Source of the DNA: an uncultured Clostridia bacterium
GTDB taxonomy: Bacteria > Bacillota > Clostridia > UMGS1883
Reading direction: 5' to 3'
Length of the DNA stretch: 64,000 nucleotides
NCBI GenBank assembly: GCA_947626145.1
Contig: CANQRB010000004.1
Span: 127,279 to 191,278, forward strand
Part shown: positions 15,771 to 25,217 of the stretch, one piece after another
Layout of the letters: every line of letters starts with the position of its first letter
How positions within the stretch are numbered: position 1 is the stretch's first letter
Program-made: the position numbers and the translations under genes
The notes under the pieces: generated by a model
Database searches by the model: none
What the model saw: only the letters and a program-made list of their open reading frames with translations
Told to the model about the DNA's origin: nothing

Positions 15771-16538
15771 TTACGCTATTCCGAAGAATTTTTTCGCGTT
15801 TTCCTTTGTGGCGGCGGCGACTTCCTCCACGGACAGACCCTTTATTTGGGCGATCTTTTCCGCCACGTGAATTACGAGGGAACTGTCGTTTCGCTTGCCA
15901 CGGTGCGGCACGGGGGGCATGTATGGGCTGTCCGTCTCGATGAACAGCCGGTCAAGGGGGACGTAGTCCACCATGTCCACGGTTTTTACGTTGTTTTTGA
16001 ATGTTACCGGCCCGCCAACCGAGATATACATACCCATATCCAGCAAAATTTTCGCCGTCTCCCTGCTGCCGCTGAAGCAGTGCATAACTCCGGCCCGCTC
16101 CCCCACGCCCTGAGCCTTTAAAATGTCGAGACAGTCCTTGCAGGCCTCACGCTCGTGTACGATAAAGGGCAGTCCGGCTTCCTTGGCCAGCTCAATTTGA
16201 CGGGCGAAGGCCGAACGCTGGACGTCACGGGGGGACAGGTCGTAGTGATAGTCCAACCCTATCTCGCCGATCGCCACAACCCTCGGGTGTCCCGAAAGCT
16301 CCAGGAGCCGGGCGCAGTCCCCTTCGGTGAGGGTCTTTGCGTCGTGGGGATGGACGCCCACGGCGGCGTAGATGTAGGGGTATTTTTCGGCAAAGGCCAC
16401 GCTGTTTTCCGAGGAGGGCATATCATAGCCCACGTTTATCACCAGATCGACGCCCTTCTCCGGCAGGGAGGCCAAAAGCTCCTCCCTGTCGGGGTCGAAG
16501 CGCTCATCGTCATAGTGGGCGTGAGTGTCGAAAAGCAT
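15771..16538 (-). CDS. tatD: TatD family metal-dependent deoxyribonuclease
   Basis: TIM-barrel metallohydrolase of the TatD/YcfH family, with 3'-5' DNA exonuclease activity and a role in DNA repair in studied members. Metal ligands are H6 and H8 in FDTHAHYDD, E92 in GEIGLDYHYD, later His residues in FIVHERE and MHCFSG, and Asp in ETDSPYMPP. The start is ATG 16538, overlapping the metG stop (TGATG); the open frame upstream is a shadow of metG. 255 aa is the usual size. metG-tatD is a common Firmicute pair. Confidence 0.94.
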   Translation of the reverse strand: MLFDTHAHYDDERFDPDREELLASLPEKGVDLVINVGYDMPSSENSVAFAEKYPYIYAAVGVHPHDAKTLTEGDCARLLELSGHPRVVAIGEIGLDYHYDLSPRDVQRSAFARQIELAKEAGLPFIVHEREACKDCLDILKAQGVGERAGVMHCFSGSRETAKILLDMGMYISVGGPVTFKNNVKTVDMVDYVPLDRLFIETDSPYMPPVPHRGKRNDSSLVIHVAEKIAQIKGLSVEEVAAATKENAKKFFGIA

Positions 16539-18460
16539 CACCGCACCTCGCTGCCAAGGGGAATATCCGCCTCGGGAGTGACAATAGTGAGCTGATCGCC
16601 CTCGCTGGCGCAGAGTATCATGCCCCGGCTCTCCTCGCCGCAGAGGACGGCGGTCTTGAGGTTGGCCACAACGACGACCCGTTTGCCCACCAGCTCCTCG
16701 GGGGCGTACCACTGGGCGATGCCGCTGAGAACCTGACGCTTTTCGTAGCCCAGGTCTATCTGCATTTTCAGCAGCTTTTTGGCCCGTTTTACCTTTTCGC
16801 ACTCAAGTACCTTGCCTACACGGAATTCCAGCTTGGCGAAGGTCTCGATGTCGATCTCGGGCTTGTGCTCGGGTTCGGGAACGGCGGGTTCCTCGGGGGC
16901 GGCCATGGAAGCCTCTATCTCCTTCATGGTCTTTTCGATGTCAATGCGGGCAAAGAGGGGCTCCCCGGCAGCCACTTTAACGCCCGCTTCAGTGGCGCCG
17001 AAGTTGCTCAGGCTGTCAAAATCCAGCGCCGAGGCGTTTATCTGGGCGGCGATCCTCGCCGAAGTATCGGGAATATAGGAGCTCAGCAGGGCGGCGATAA
17101 TGCGGATGCACTCGATGAGGTTGTACAGCACCGTACCCAGTCGGCCCCTCTGTGCCTCGTCCTTGGCAAGTACCCACGGGGTAGTTTCGTCGATATACTT
17201 GTTGGCCCGGTTGACAACGGTCCAGATGTGGTCAAGGCTGTCGGCCACGTGGAGGCTCTTCATGCTTTCGGCGACATTTTTGACGGCCGTAAGAGCGGTG
17301 TTTTTCAAATCCCCGTCAAAGTCGCCGCTTACATCTCCGGGCTGGATAACGCCGTCAAAGTACTTGTTCACCATGGCCACGGTGCGGTTGACAAGGTTGC
17401 CAAGAGTGTTGGCGAGGTCGCTGTTATAGCGGCTCATGAACACGTCATAGGTGATGGTGCCGTCCTGAGCGAAGGGCATTTCGTGAAGCATATAGTAGCG
17501 CACCGCGTCCACGCCGAAGCGGCCCACAAGGTCGCTGGCATAGATAACGTTGCCCCGGCTCTTGCTCATTTTTTCCTCGCCGAAGAGCATCCACGGGTGG
17601 CCGAATACCTGCTTTGGCAGGGGCTCGCCCAGAGCCATGAGCATGATGGGCCAGTAAATGGTGTGGAAGCGGAGAATGTCCTTGCCGATGATGTGAACGT
17701 CGGCGGGCCAATATTTTTGATAAAGCTCGCCCTTCTCTCCGGTGGTGTAGCCCAGGGCGGTGATGTAGTTGGAAAGGGCGTCTATCCACACGTAAATCAC
17801 GTGGCCGGGGTCGAACTCCACGGGTATGCCCCAGTTGAAGCTGGTTCGGCTGACGCAGAGGTCCTGAAGGCCGGGCTTGAGGAAGTTGTTGACCATTTCC
17901 TTTTTACGGGACTCGGGCTGGATAAAGTCTGGGTGCTCCTCGATATATTGGAGCAGCCTGTCCTGATACTTGCTGAGCTTGAGGAAATAGGCCTCCTCAC
18001 GGGTGCGCTTGACCTCACGTCCGCAGTCGGGACACTTGCCGTCCTTGAGCTGAGTTTCCGTCCAGAAGCTTTCGCAGGGGGTGCAGTACCAGCCCTCGTA
18101 CTCGCTTTTGTAAATATCGCCCTGATCGTAAAGTCGCTTAAATATGCCCTGAACAGCCTTCATGTGATAGTCGTCGGTGGTGCGGATGAACTTGTCGTTG
18201 CTGATGTTCAGCATTTTGGCGATGTCCTTTATTTCTCCCGCTATCCTGTCCACGTGCTGCTGGGGGGTTATACCGGCGGCTTCGGCGATCTCCTGAATTT
18301 TCTGGCCGTGCTCGTCTGTGCCGGTCAAAAAGAACACGTCTTTGCCGATAAAGCGGTTCCACCGGGCGATTGCGTCGGTGAGCACCAGCTCGTAGGTGTT
18401 GCCTATGTGGGGCGTCTTTGACGTATAGGCGATGGCTGTGGTGATGTAAAATTTATCCAT
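16538..18460 (-). CDS. metG: Methionyl-tRNA synthetase
   Basis: Class I synthetase that charges tRNA-Met. The HIGH-type motif (HIGN) is near residue 20, the zinc cysteines are C129, C132, C146 and C149 counting from the upstream ATG (WYCTPC and CPDCG), and KMSKS is at 300-304. The last 105 residues form an EMAP-II-like tRNA-binding domain (FAKLEFRVGKVLECEKV) that makes the enzyme a dimer. ATG 18460 (640 aa) has AGGA 9 nt upstream; ATG 18469 abuts that site and is less likely. It lies in the long leftward run after pyrD and an unknown gene. No T-box leader is present. Confidence 0.96.
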   Translation of the reverse strand: MDKFYITTAIAYTSKTPHIGNTYELVLTDAIARWNRFIGKDVFFLTGTDEHGQKIQEIAEAAGITPQQHVDRIAGEIKDIAKMLNISNDKFIRTTDDYHMKAVQGIFKRLYDQGDIYKSEYEGWYCTPCESFWTETQLKDGKCPDCGREVKRTREEAYFLKLSKYQDRLLQYIEEHPDFIQPESRKKEMVNNFLKPGLQDLCVSRTSFNWGIPVEFDPGHVIYVWIDALSNYITALGYTTGEKGELYQKYWPADVHIIGKDILRFHTIYWPIMLMALGEPLPKQVFGHPWMLFGEEKMSKSRGNVIYASDLVGRFGVDAVRYYMLHEMPFAQDGTITYDVFMSRYNSDLANTLGNLVNRTVAMVNKYFDGVIQPGDVSGDFDGDLKNTALTAVKNVAESMKSLHVADSLDHIWTVVNRANKYIDETTPWVLAKDEAQRGRLGTVLYNLIECIRIIAALLSSYIPDTSARIAAQINASALDFDSLSNFGATEAGVKVAAGEPLFARIDIEKTMKEIEASMAAPEEPAVPEPEHKPEIDIETFAKLEFRVGKVLECEKVKRAKKLLKMQIDLGYEKRQVLSGIAQWYAPEELVGKRVVVVANLKTAVLCGEESRGMILCASEGDQLTIVTPEADIPLGSEVR

Positions 18461-18482
18461 GTCTATCATTCCTTATTTCTAA

Positions 18483-19079
18483 TCAATTTAATATGTCCTT
18501 TGCCGACAGTCTTATCGACGGCATTGTACCTATCAGTTTTGACAAAAACAATTTTTCTTTATTTATATCCCTTGCGTATACATGAATATTCATGTGGTGG
18601 TGCGGAATTAAAACCGTTTTGGATTCTTCAAAGAGAAAGGCCGCGTTGGACACATTTCTGTATGCTCCTTCGCACAGCGCGTCTATAAAGCTCCAATTAT
18701 CATCGACGCTGAGGCGGAGGCCGGTCTCATATCTTTTATCGATCCCGTGCTCCTTTAAAAAGCCGTTTATCTCGTCATATATATCAAGGGCGCTGTCCGA
18801 AATCGGATTGAAGTAGTGAACCTGATGCAGCGGCGACACGATGAAATTCCTTATACCCTTAGCGCCGATATACGCTTTTAAAAATGATTTCATTTCAAAG
18901 AAATCGCGGTAAAACTCTCTCCTTGTGCCGCAAAAGCCGGTATAGCCGTCGTATCCGTGATCCCATTCGTGACAGTGGTATATGTCTATACCAACCATAT
19001 TTTCCAGATATTCAAGCGGTATTCCCGTGTAGGCCAAAATCTTTTTTATTTCTGTTTTCTTTAATTTTTCCGCAGCCAT
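18483..19079 (-). CDS. Protein of unknown function between pyrD and metG
   Basis: A 198-aa protein I do not recognise. It has no signal peptide or membrane segment. Notable stretches are YHCHEWDHGYDGYTGFCGTR (about residues 33-52) and IPHHHMNIHVYARDINKE (158-175), rich in His, Asp and aromatic residues, so metal binding is possible but unproven. It starts 1 nt after the pyrD stop and ends 13-22 nt before metG, so it is probably transcribed with them. Codon use looks more AT-rich than in pyrD or metG, which hints at later insertion into the operon. Confidence 0.72.
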   Translation of the reverse strand: MAAEKLKKTEIKKILAYTGIPLEYLENMVGIDIYHCHEWDHGYDGYTGFCGTRREFYRDFFEMKSFLKAYIGAKGIRNFIVSPLHQVHYFNPISDSALDIYDEINGFLKEHGIDKRYETGLRLSVDDNWSFIDALCEGAYRNVSNAAFLFEESKTVLIPHHHMNIHVYARDINKEKLFLSKLIGTMPSIRLSAKDILN

Positions 19080-19080
19080 G

Positions 19081-19992
19081 TTAATTCGGTTTTACCGCTC
19101 CGATGAGCTCGTTAACGTCCTCTACTCCGCAGCGGCGCATATAGTCGGTTATGCCGTTTTTCACCTTAAGGGCGGCGAAGGGGTCGGTAAAGTTGGCGGT
19201 ACCCACCATTACAAGGCTGGCCCCTGCCAGCATGAACTCCACCGCGTCCTCGCCGTTCATTATGCCGCCCATGCCGATGATGGGTATCTTGACGGCCTTG
19301 GCGGCCTGATACACCATGCGGACGGCCACGGGCTTTACGCCGGGGCCGCTGTAGCCGCCCATGTTGTTGGCCAGTATGGGGCGGCGGGTGCGGACGTCGA
19401 TCTTCATGCCTAAAAGGGTATTTATCAGTGAAAGTCCGTCGGCTCCGGCGCTTTCGGCGGCACGGGCCATCTCGGTAATGTCGGTGACGTTGGGGCTGAG
19501 CTTCATGACCACGGGCTGGGCGGCCTCGCTCTTGACGGCTTTGGTGATGGTTTCCACCATCTTCGGGTCGGTGCCGAAGGCCATGCCGCCGTTCTTCACG
19601 TTGGGACAGCTGATGTTGACCTCCAGCATATCAACCGCCGTATCCCGCAGGCTTCGGGCCATTTCGGCGTAGTCCTCCACGGTGGAGCCGGCGATGTTGG
19701 CGATGACCTTGCAGGTCTTTTCGGCCTTGAGCTTAGGCAGGTAAAAGCTTTTGAAGGTTTCGACGCCGGGATTTTGAAGGCCGACGCTGTTCAGCATACC
19801 GCCATAGGTCTCGGCAATGCGGGGGGTAGGGTTGCCCTCGCGCTCTTTAAGGGTCAGGCCCTTGACGCTTATGCCGCCAAGCTGGGAAATGTTGTAATAT
19901 TGGTCGTATTCCAGACCGAAGCCGTAGGTTCCGGAGGCGGTGAGCACAGGGTTGTCGAACTCTATCCCGCAGAAATTTACTTTGGTGTTCAT
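19081..19992 (-). CDS. pyrD: Dihydroorotate dehydrogenase, class 1B catalytic subunit
   Basis: Oxidises dihydroorotate to orotate with FMN and passes electrons to PyrK and on to NAD+. Motifs are [13 protein letters not shown], the substrate loop [11 protein letters not shown] (near residue 125, with the active-site Cys of the 1B class), KLSPNVTDI and [22 protein letters not shown] 19992 (303 aa) is chosen because AGGAGGGAG precedes it; a TTG 15 nt upstream has no such site. It follows pyrK with an 11-nt gap. Confidence 0.96.
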   Translation of the reverse strand: MNTKVNFCGIEFDNPVLTASGTYGFGLEYDQYYNISQLGGISVKGLTLKEREGNPTPRIAETYGGMLNSVGLQNPGVETFKSFYLPKLKAEKTCKVIANIAGSTVEDYAEMARSLRDTAVDMLEVNISCPNVKNGGMAFGTDPKMVETITKAVKSEAAQPVVMKLSPNVTDITEMARAAESAGADGLSLINTLLGMKIDVRTRRPILANNMGGYSGPGVKPVAVRMVYQAAKAVKIPIIGMGGIMNGEDAVEFMLAGASLVMVGTANFTDPFAALKVKNGITDYMRRCGVEDVNELIGAVKPN

Positions 19993-20003
19993 GCTCTCCC
20001 TCC

Positions 20004-20747
20004 TCAATCAAATATAACTTCGTCAGCGTCGAACACCGGCCCCTGAAGGCAGACCTGACGGTTGCCGGTGGTGGTTTTGCACACGCACACAAGGCAGGCC
20101 CCTATGCCGCAGCCCATCCGCTCTTCCATGGAGAGCTGGGCCTTTTTGCCGTACTTTTCGGCCAGAACCTTTACGGCCTTCAGCATGGGCCGGGGGCCGC
20201 AGGCGTATATAATGTCGCAGCCGTCTATCTTTTCCTCTGCCATGGTTATGGCGAAGCCGTTATAGCCGTAGCTGCCGTCGTCGGTGGCGATGTGGAGATT
20301 GCCGGCCATGGAGAACTCGTTTTCCATGACCACCATGTCCTTATTGCGGAAGCCCAGGAAAATTTCGGGCTTGTTCAGGGTCTTGCACAGCTTGTACAGT
20401 GGGAAGGTGCCGATGCCGCCGCCGATGACAAAGGCCCGCTTGCCGGGCTCCACGGTAAAGCCATTCCCCAGCGGCCCCATCAGGGTCAGGACGTCGCCCT
20501 CCCGCCTTTCGGCCAGCCAGCGGGTGCCCTCGCCCTTTATCTCAAAAATTATGCGGGTGTTTTCCATAAAGCTGTCGCAGATGCTGATGGGACGGCGTAG
20601 GATATTTACCCCGTTTTCGATGGCTATATGCACGAACTGTCCGGGCCGGGCCTCCTGGGCCAGACGGCGATTTTTGAGTATAAGCTCTATCTGATTTGGC
20701 GCAATTTCACGCCGGAAGATTATCTCGCATTTCAGGTCTTCTCTCAT
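20004..20747 (-). CDS. pyrK: Dihydroorotate dehydrogenase electron-transfer subunit
   Basis: FAD- and [2Fe-2S]-containing partner of class 1B PyrD. The 247-aa protein has the FAD-binding [10 protein letters not shown] and RRPISICD regions (residues 35-63), the NAD-binding [12 protein letters not shown] (near 125), and the C-terminal cysteines [15 protein letters not shown] and CLQGP that hold the iron-sulfur cluster. It overlaps pyrF by 4 nt (ATGA). Confidence 0.95.
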   Translation of the reverse strand: MREDLKCEIIFRREIAPNQIELILKNRRLAQEARPGQFVHIAIENGVNILRRPISICDSFMENTRIIFEIKGEGTRWLAERREGDVLTLMGPLGNGFTVEPGKRAFVIGGGIGTFPLYKLCKTLNKPEIFLGFRNKDMVVMENEFSMAGNLHIATDDGSYGYNGFAITMAEEKIDGCDIIYACGPRPMLKAVKVLAEKYGKKAQLSMEERMGCGIGACLVCVCKTTTGNRQVCLQGPVFDADEVIFD

Positions 20748-21667
20748 TTTGTTCCCCCCAAAGCGGACAAAATGTCGTCCCGCATACGTATGGCCTCGGC
20801 ACGGGCCGCCTCGCCGAACTGCTCGGGCTTCCAGCCGCCCTTCTTATAGGCGCACATTATACCACGGCTGGAATTGACTATGGCACCAAGGCGGTTTTTG
20901 TCAAAGGCAAGGGCCACGTCCTGAGCCTTGCCCCCCTGCGCGCCGTAGCCCGGCACAAGGAAGAAGGTGTTTGGCATTTTGGCCCGCAGCTCCTTAATCT
21001 GCTGGGGATAGGTGGCGCCCACCACCGCGCCGACGCGGCTGTAGCCGTGCTTGCCCACGCTGGGCTCGCCCAAAGTCCGCACAAGGGCGGCGGTCTTTTC
21101 GTATATGTGTTCGCCGTCTATCACTAAGTCCTGAAGCTCGCCGCTGGAAGGGTTTGAGGTCTTTACAAGGATGAACAGGGTCTTGTCGTTTTCCTCGGCG
21201 TCCTTAACAAAGGGCTTGAGGCCGTCGGTGCCAAGGTAAGGGTTCACCGTAAGGCTGTCGGGGCCGAAGGCCCGCAGCTCCCGCCCGCCGATGGCGGTTT
21301 TGCCGATATAGGCGTGGCTGTAAGCCTCGGCTGTGGCGCCGATGTCGCCCCGTTTTACGTCTAAAATAACGTACATACCCTTGCTCTTTGCATAGTCCAT
21401 AGTCCTTTGCAGGCAGATAAGGCCCGGCACGCCGTACATTTCATAGTAGGCGGACTGGGGCTTCACCGCGGGAACGATGTCGCAAAGGCTGTCGATGAGG
21501 GTTTTGTTAAATTGGAACAGGGCCTCGGCCGCGCCCTCGAAGGGGTCGGCGGCGTTTTTGAGACATTCGTCCACGATGTACTCGGGCACGTAGTCCAGCT
21601 TGGGGTCAAGGCCCGCCACCGTGGGATTATAGTCCTTGGCGATTATGGCTTCGATAAGTTTATCCAT
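20744..21667 (-). CDS. pyrF: Orotidine 5'-phosphate decarboxylase (long type)
   Basis: Final step of UMP synthesis. The 307-aa protein is of the longer OMP decarboxylase subfamily: VAGLDPKLDY near the start, the catalytic VILDVKRGDIGATAEAYS (about residues 100-117), and FLVPGYGAQGG near 225. It overlaps pyrC by one base and pyrK by 4 nt, so the operon is translationally packed. Confidence 0.95.
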   Translation of the reverse strand: MDKLIEAIIAKDYNPTVAGLDPKLDYVPEYIVDECLKNAADPFEGAAEALFQFNKTLIDSLCDIVPAVKPQSAYYEMYGVPGLICLQRTMDYAKSKGMYVILDVKRGDIGATAEAYSHAYIGKTAIGGRELRAFGPDSLTVNPYLGTDGLKPFVKDAEENDKTLFILVKTSNPSSGELQDLVIDGEHIYEKTAALVRTLGEPSVGKHGYSRVGAVVGATYPQQIKELRAKMPNTFFLVPGYGAQGGKAQDVALAFDKNRLGAIVNSSRGIMCAYKKGGWKPEQFGEAARAEAIRMRDDILSALGGTK

Positions 21668-22929
21668 TATTTCACAACTCCGTCCAATACAGTATTATAA
21701 ACCTTTCCGTAAAGCTCCATTCCGTCGTAGGGGCAGTTTTTGCTCTTGCTCTGGAATTTGGAAACGTCCACGGCGAACTTTTCGTCAGGGTCAAATATGG
21801 TCAGGTCGGCGGCGCGGCCAACCTTTATTTCTCCGGCCTCGAGGCCCAGTATCTTCGCCGGGCCGGCGCTCATTTTGTAAATCAGGTCGCCGAGGGTGAT
21901 GTGTCCGGGCCTCACCAGCTTTGTTATGCCAAGGGGCAGGCTGGTCTCAAGGCCGATTATGCCGTTCAGCGCCAGCTCAAACTCCAGCCGCTTTTCATCT
22001 ATGTGGTGGGGTGCGTGGTCGGTGACGATGGCGTCCACGGTGCCGTCCTTGATGGCCTCGATTATGGCGTCCACGTCCTCCTGAGTGCGGAGTGGCGGGT
22101 TCATTTTGGCGTTGGTGTCGAAGTCGCCCACGGCCTCCTCGGTGAGGGTGAAGTAGTGGGGGCAGGTCTCGCAGGTGACCTTAACGCCCCGGCGCTTGCC
22201 CTGACGGACAAGCTCGGCGCTGCCCCTGGTGCTGATGTGGGCGATGTGTACGGGCAGACCCTCGTGCTCGGCGATGATTATGTCGCGGCTGACCATGACC
22301 TCCTCCACCGCCGGAGAGATGCCCCGCAGGCCCAGAGAAGTGGCGGTGAAGCCCTCGTTCATCACGCCCCCGTCCATGAGGCTCATTTCCTCACAGTGGC
22401 TGATGACCGGCAGGCCGAACATGGAGGCGTACTTTATGGCCCGCTGCATGACGCCGCCGCTCCTGACGGGCTTGCCGTCGTCGGAGACGGCCACCGCTCC
22501 GGCGGAGCGCAGGTCGGCCATCTCGGTGAGCTCCTCCCCCTTCATGCCCTTGGTGATGGCGGCGATGGGATAGACCTTGCACATACCGACTTCCCTCGCC
22601 CGGTCGATGATGTACTTAATCACGGCCTTATTGTCGGCGACTGGATTGGTGTTAGGCATACAGGCCACGGCGGTGAAGCCGCCCTTCTGCGCGGCCCGGG
22701 TGCCGCTCTCGATGTCCTCCTTGTACTCGTAGCCGGGATCCCTGAGATGGACGTGCATATCAATAAGCCCGGGGGCCACGTATTTTCCGGCGGCGTCGTA
22801 AACCTCGGCCCCGTCGGCGGAGAGGCCCGCGCCTATTTCGGCAATTTTGCCGTCTTTTACGAGAATATCCATAACGGCGTCAAGGCCGTTAAGCTTGTCT
22901 ATAAGGTGTCCGTTTTTAATTAACAGCAT
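21667..22929 (-). CDS. pyrC: Dihydroorotase
   Basis: Zinc amidohydrolase that cyclises carbamoyl-aspartate to dihydroorotate. H59 and H61 in DMHVHLRDPG, the later SHCEE and HIAHISTRG metal-ligand regions, and D in TDHAPHH near residue 300 are all present. The 420-aa length fits the type I PyrC of Gram-positives. It overlaps pyrB by 14 nt. Confidence 0.96.
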   Translation of the reverse strand: MLLIKNGHLIDKLNGLDAVMDILVKDGKIAEIGAGLSADGAEVYDAAGKYVAPGLIDMHVHLRDPGYEYKEDIESGTRAAQKGGFTAVACMPNTNPVADNKAVIKYIIDRAREVGMCKVYPIAAITKGMKGEELTEMADLRSAGAVAVSDDGKPVRSGGVMQRAIKYASMFGLPVISHCEEMSLMDGGVMNEGFTATSLGLRGISPAVEEVMVSRDIIIAEHEGLPVHIAHISTRGSAELVRQGKRRGVKVTCETCPHYFTLTEEAVGDFDTNAKMNPPLRTQEDVDAIIEAIKDGTVDAIVTDHAPHHIDEKRLEFELALNGIIGLETSLPLGITKLVRPGHITLGDLIYKMSAGPAKILGLEAGEIKVGRAADLTIFDPDEKFAVDVSKFQSKSKNCPYDGMELYGKVYNTVLDGVVK

Positions 22930-23845
22930 TTCTCTTCCCCCTTGTCAGTAGATCGAGGACGGCCATACGCACGGAAACGCCGTTGGTGACCTGCTCGTCG
23001 ATAAAGGATTGGCCGCAGTCAATGACCGCCGAGTTCATTTCCACGCCCCGATTTACCGGGCCGGGGTGCATGACGAGGGCGTCCGGGGCCGCAAGGGCCA
23101 GCCGCCGCTCGTTAAGGCCGAAAACGGAGCTGTACTCCCGCACCGTGGGGAACAGGGCGGACTTCTGCCGCTCAAGCTGGATGCGGAGGTTGATTATCAC
23201 GTCCGCCCCCTCCACGGCCTTATCCACATTGTTATATGTTTTTACGCCGAAGCGTTCAATATCCTTTGGCATCAGGGTCACCGGTCCGGCAAGACAGACC
23301 TCCGCCCCCATCTTTTGCAGGAGGTAGAGATTGCTCCTCGCCACCCGGCTGTGGAGCACGTCGCCGATTATGGCCGCCTTAAGCCCTTTGAAACCGCCCT
23401 TGTGTTCCTTTATGGTCAAAGCGTCCAGCAGGGCCTGAGTGGGGTGTTCGTTCATTCCGTCGCCGGCGTTGATAACGCTCGCCCTGACGTTTTTTGCCAG
23501 AAAAGCCGCCGCCCCGCTGCACTGGTGGCGCATGATTATCACATCGGTACCCATGCGGTCGATGGTGTGGCCCGTGTCCAGCAGGCTTTCGCCCTTCTGT
23601 ACGCTGCTGCCGGAGGCGGTAATGTTGGCCGACGAGGACGACATATACTTGCTTGCCAGTTCAAAGCTGAGCCTTGTGCGGGTGCTGTTTTCGTAAAACA
23701 GAGTGACCACGCTGAGGCCCTTGAGGGTGTCCAGCTTTTTGTCCTCCGACAGCACCACCTTTTTCATTTCTCCCGCCAGATCCAAAATCCCGCTGATTTC
23801 TTCGGCGGTGAGCTGTTTTATACCTAAAAGGTCCTTGCCGAGCAT
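22916..23845 (-). CDS. pyrB: Aspartate carbamoyltransferase catalytic subunit
   Basis: Makes carbamoyl-aspartate from carbamoyl phosphate and aspartate, the first step specific to pyrimidines. The carbamoyl-phosphate loop ENSTRTRLSFE is at about residues 52-62, and MHPGPVNRGVE near the end binds aspartate. Length 309 aa. It is first in pyrB-C-F-K-D-unknown-metG-tatD. No pyrI regulatory subunit, carAB or pyrR is in the window. AAGGAGG precedes ATG. Confidence 0.96.
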   Translation of the reverse strand: MLGKDLLGIKQLTAEEISGILDLAGEMKKVVLSEDKKLDTLKGLSVVTLFYENSTRTRLSFELASKYMSSSSANITASGSSVQKGESLLDTGHTIDRMGTDVIIMRHQCSGAAAFLAKNVRASVINAGDGMNEHPTQALLDALTIKEHKGGFKGLKAAIIGDVLHSRVARSNLYLLQKMGAEVCLAGPVTLMPKDIERFGVKTYNNVDKAVEGADVIINLRIQLERQKSALFPTVREYSSVFGLNERRLALAAPDALVMHPGPVNRGVEMNSAVIDCGQSFIDEQVTNGVSVRMAVLDLLTRGKRNAVN

Positions 23846-23876
23846 AAGCTTCCTCCTTTGTTGTCTTATTTAGTCA

Positions 23877-23905
23877 ATTATACCATTTTAACCCCGTAAA
23901 GTCAA
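23877..23905 (-). promoter_or_regulatory. Promoter of the pyr operon
   Basis: On the minus strand TTGACT, 17-nt spacer, TATAAT. It overlaps the last codons of the upstream kinase gene and leaves a leader of only about 25 nt before pyrB, too short for a PyrR attenuator. Confidence 0.82.
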
Positions 23906-24391
23906 CAGAAACTTTCCGTATTCCCGTTTACTTCGGATGAAAATGACCTCTCCGTCCCAGCCGGACAGGGCGTCCAGCAGCTTTTGCCGGTTTTTCCGGC
24001 GGAAGTCGATGACGTAACGGAGAAACTCCCAATCCAGTCTTTCCGGACAGTCCTCGCCCATGTCGGGCCGTGTGCGGCCGTGGTTGGTAAGTATCCTTTT
24101 CAGCACACGAAATACGCAGACCGCCGTTGGGTAGTCCGGCATGATAACCGTGTCCGCCCGGGCCAGGCGTATTTTCAGGGTGCGGCCGTAGTTGCCGTCG
24201 ATTATCCACTTTTCGCCCTTCAGGGCCTCGGCGAGGGCGGCGTCGAACTCCTCCTTCGGGGCCTCCACCCAGCCGGGCCGCCAGAACAGCTTGTCCAGAT
24301 GCACAACGGGCAGGCCCAGCTTTTCTGACATGAGCAGCGACAGGGTGGACTTTCCGCTGCCGGGACTTCCGATTATAAGTATACGTTCCAC
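23888..24391 (-). CDS. P-loop kinase-like protein (FlaR / topology-modulation family)
   Basis: A 167-aa adenylate-kinase-like NTPase. The Walker A motif GSPGSGKST is at residues 8-16, followed by VVHLDKLFWRPGW and WIIDGNYGRT, both typical of the 'DNA topology modulation protein' FlaR-like family. The real substrate is not known. It starts 1 nt after the LUD gene stop and is probably transcribed with it; its 3' end carries the pyr promoter. Confidence 0.85.
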   Translation of the reverse strand: MERILIIGSPGSGKSTLSLLMSEKLGLPVVHLDKLFWRPGWVEAPKEEFDAALAEALKGEKWIIDGNYGRTLKIRLARADTVIMPDYPTAVCVFRVLKRILTNHGRTRPDMGEDCPERLDWEFLRYVIDFRRKNRQKLLDALSGWDGEVIFIRSKREYGKFLLTLRG

Positions 24392-24392
24392 A

Positions 24393-25052
24393 TTAAAACC
24401 CCAGCGGCTCGGCCACGAGGATGACCTTAACCCTGTTTTTGTGGCGCTGAGGGCCGCTGATCAGGTAGTTGCAGCAGATGCGGGCGTCGCTGGCGCAGCC
24501 GTCGGTCATCTCCCCGTCCACACCCATGCAGACGCCGGTCTCCCGACAGTAGGTTGCGCAGGAAAGGCGCTTGGCGTTGGGCGGGGCGGCCTGCTCTTTG
24601 ACCCGCACTATGGCTTCGTCAAGGTCGCGGACTATCTTATTGCAGCCCACTATCATTATAACGCTTTCGGGGCCGAAGGCTATGCAGGAAATTCGGTTGC
24701 TGTTGCCGTCCACGTTGTAGAGCTCGCCCTTTTCGGTGACGGCGTTGGAGGATGTCAGATACACGTCACAGCCGTAGGCGTCGATGTAGGCCTGCCTCTT
24801 ATCCTCATACTTGTTGCGGTCGATAAAGTTGTACTCCGGACTCTGCATCAGCTCCAGCACTCCGCTTTCGGCCAGAGTTTCGCTGCCGCCGCAGGACAGG
24901 CTGTTCCCGGGCTTAAGCATGGACTTCACGAGGGGCGCGACCTCCTCCTTCGTCCTGACGATGTGGGCCTCCATACGGTTCTTTTCAAGTGCCTTGGCCG
25001 TGCGCTCCAACCGCTGGAGCACGGTTTCCTCCACAAACTTGTTCATTTCCAT
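24393..25052 (-). CDS. LUD-domain protein (LutC/YkgG-like) with Cys-rich tail
   Basis: A 219-aa protein of the LUD family, whose member LutC takes part in lactate oxidation with LutA and LutB; those partners are absent here. Family segments are LKPGNSLSCGGSETLAESGV (around residues 66-85), TSSNAVTEKGELYNVDG (near 120) and MIVGCNKIVRDLDEAI. The C-terminal part has six or more cysteines (SCATYCRETGVCMG, GCASDARICCNY), which could bind metal or an iron-sulfur cluster. It is first in a two-gene unit with the kinase behind a clear promoter. Confidence 0.88.
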   Translation of the reverse strand: MEMNKFVEETVLQRLERTAKALEKNRMEAHIVRTKEEVAPLVKSMLKPGNSLSCGGSETLAESGVLELMQSPEYNFIDRNKYEDKRQAYIDAYGCDVYLTSSNAVTEKGELYNVDGNSNRISCIAFGPESVIMIVGCNKIVRDLDEAIVRVKEQAAPPNAKRLSCATYCRETGVCMGVDGEMTDGCASDARICCNYLISGPQRHKNRVKVILVAEPLGF

Positions 25053-25079
25053 CTCTCCCGTTTATTAATTATCAACATA

Positions 25080-25108
25080 ATTATACCACCTCGGGCAAAT
25101 AATTGCAA
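25080..25108 (-). promoter_or_regulatory. Promoter of the LUD-kinase unit
   Basis: On the minus strand TTGCAA, 17-nt spacer, TATAAT, 28 nt upstream of the ATG at 25052. Confidence 0.78.
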
Positions 25109-25147
25109 CACAAAAAAAGAAAAAGCCGACTATTTTAATTCAAAAAA

Positions 25148-25170
25148 AATGACAGACTCTGCGGTCTGCC
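25148..25170 (-). terminator. Possible second terminator downstream of the orphan exported gene
   Basis: On the minus strand GGCAGAC, a 6-nt loop, GTCTGTC, then ATTTTTTTTG. It would stop transcripts that pass the hairpin at 25414-25438. Confidence 0.5.
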
Positions 25171-25217
25171 AACAATGTATGCGCCATTCAAAACAGCGCC
25201 ACTAAAAAGGAGGGAAA

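Noticed and set aside
16337..18421. 694-aa open frame on the plus strand opposite metG
   Set aside because: It is antisense to a clear metG with full motifs; high GC makes long shadow frames. The same holds for the long frames opposite the tryptophanase-like gene (12770-14248), pyrC (21901-22923), pyrG (55634-57121) and clpC (30344-31417).
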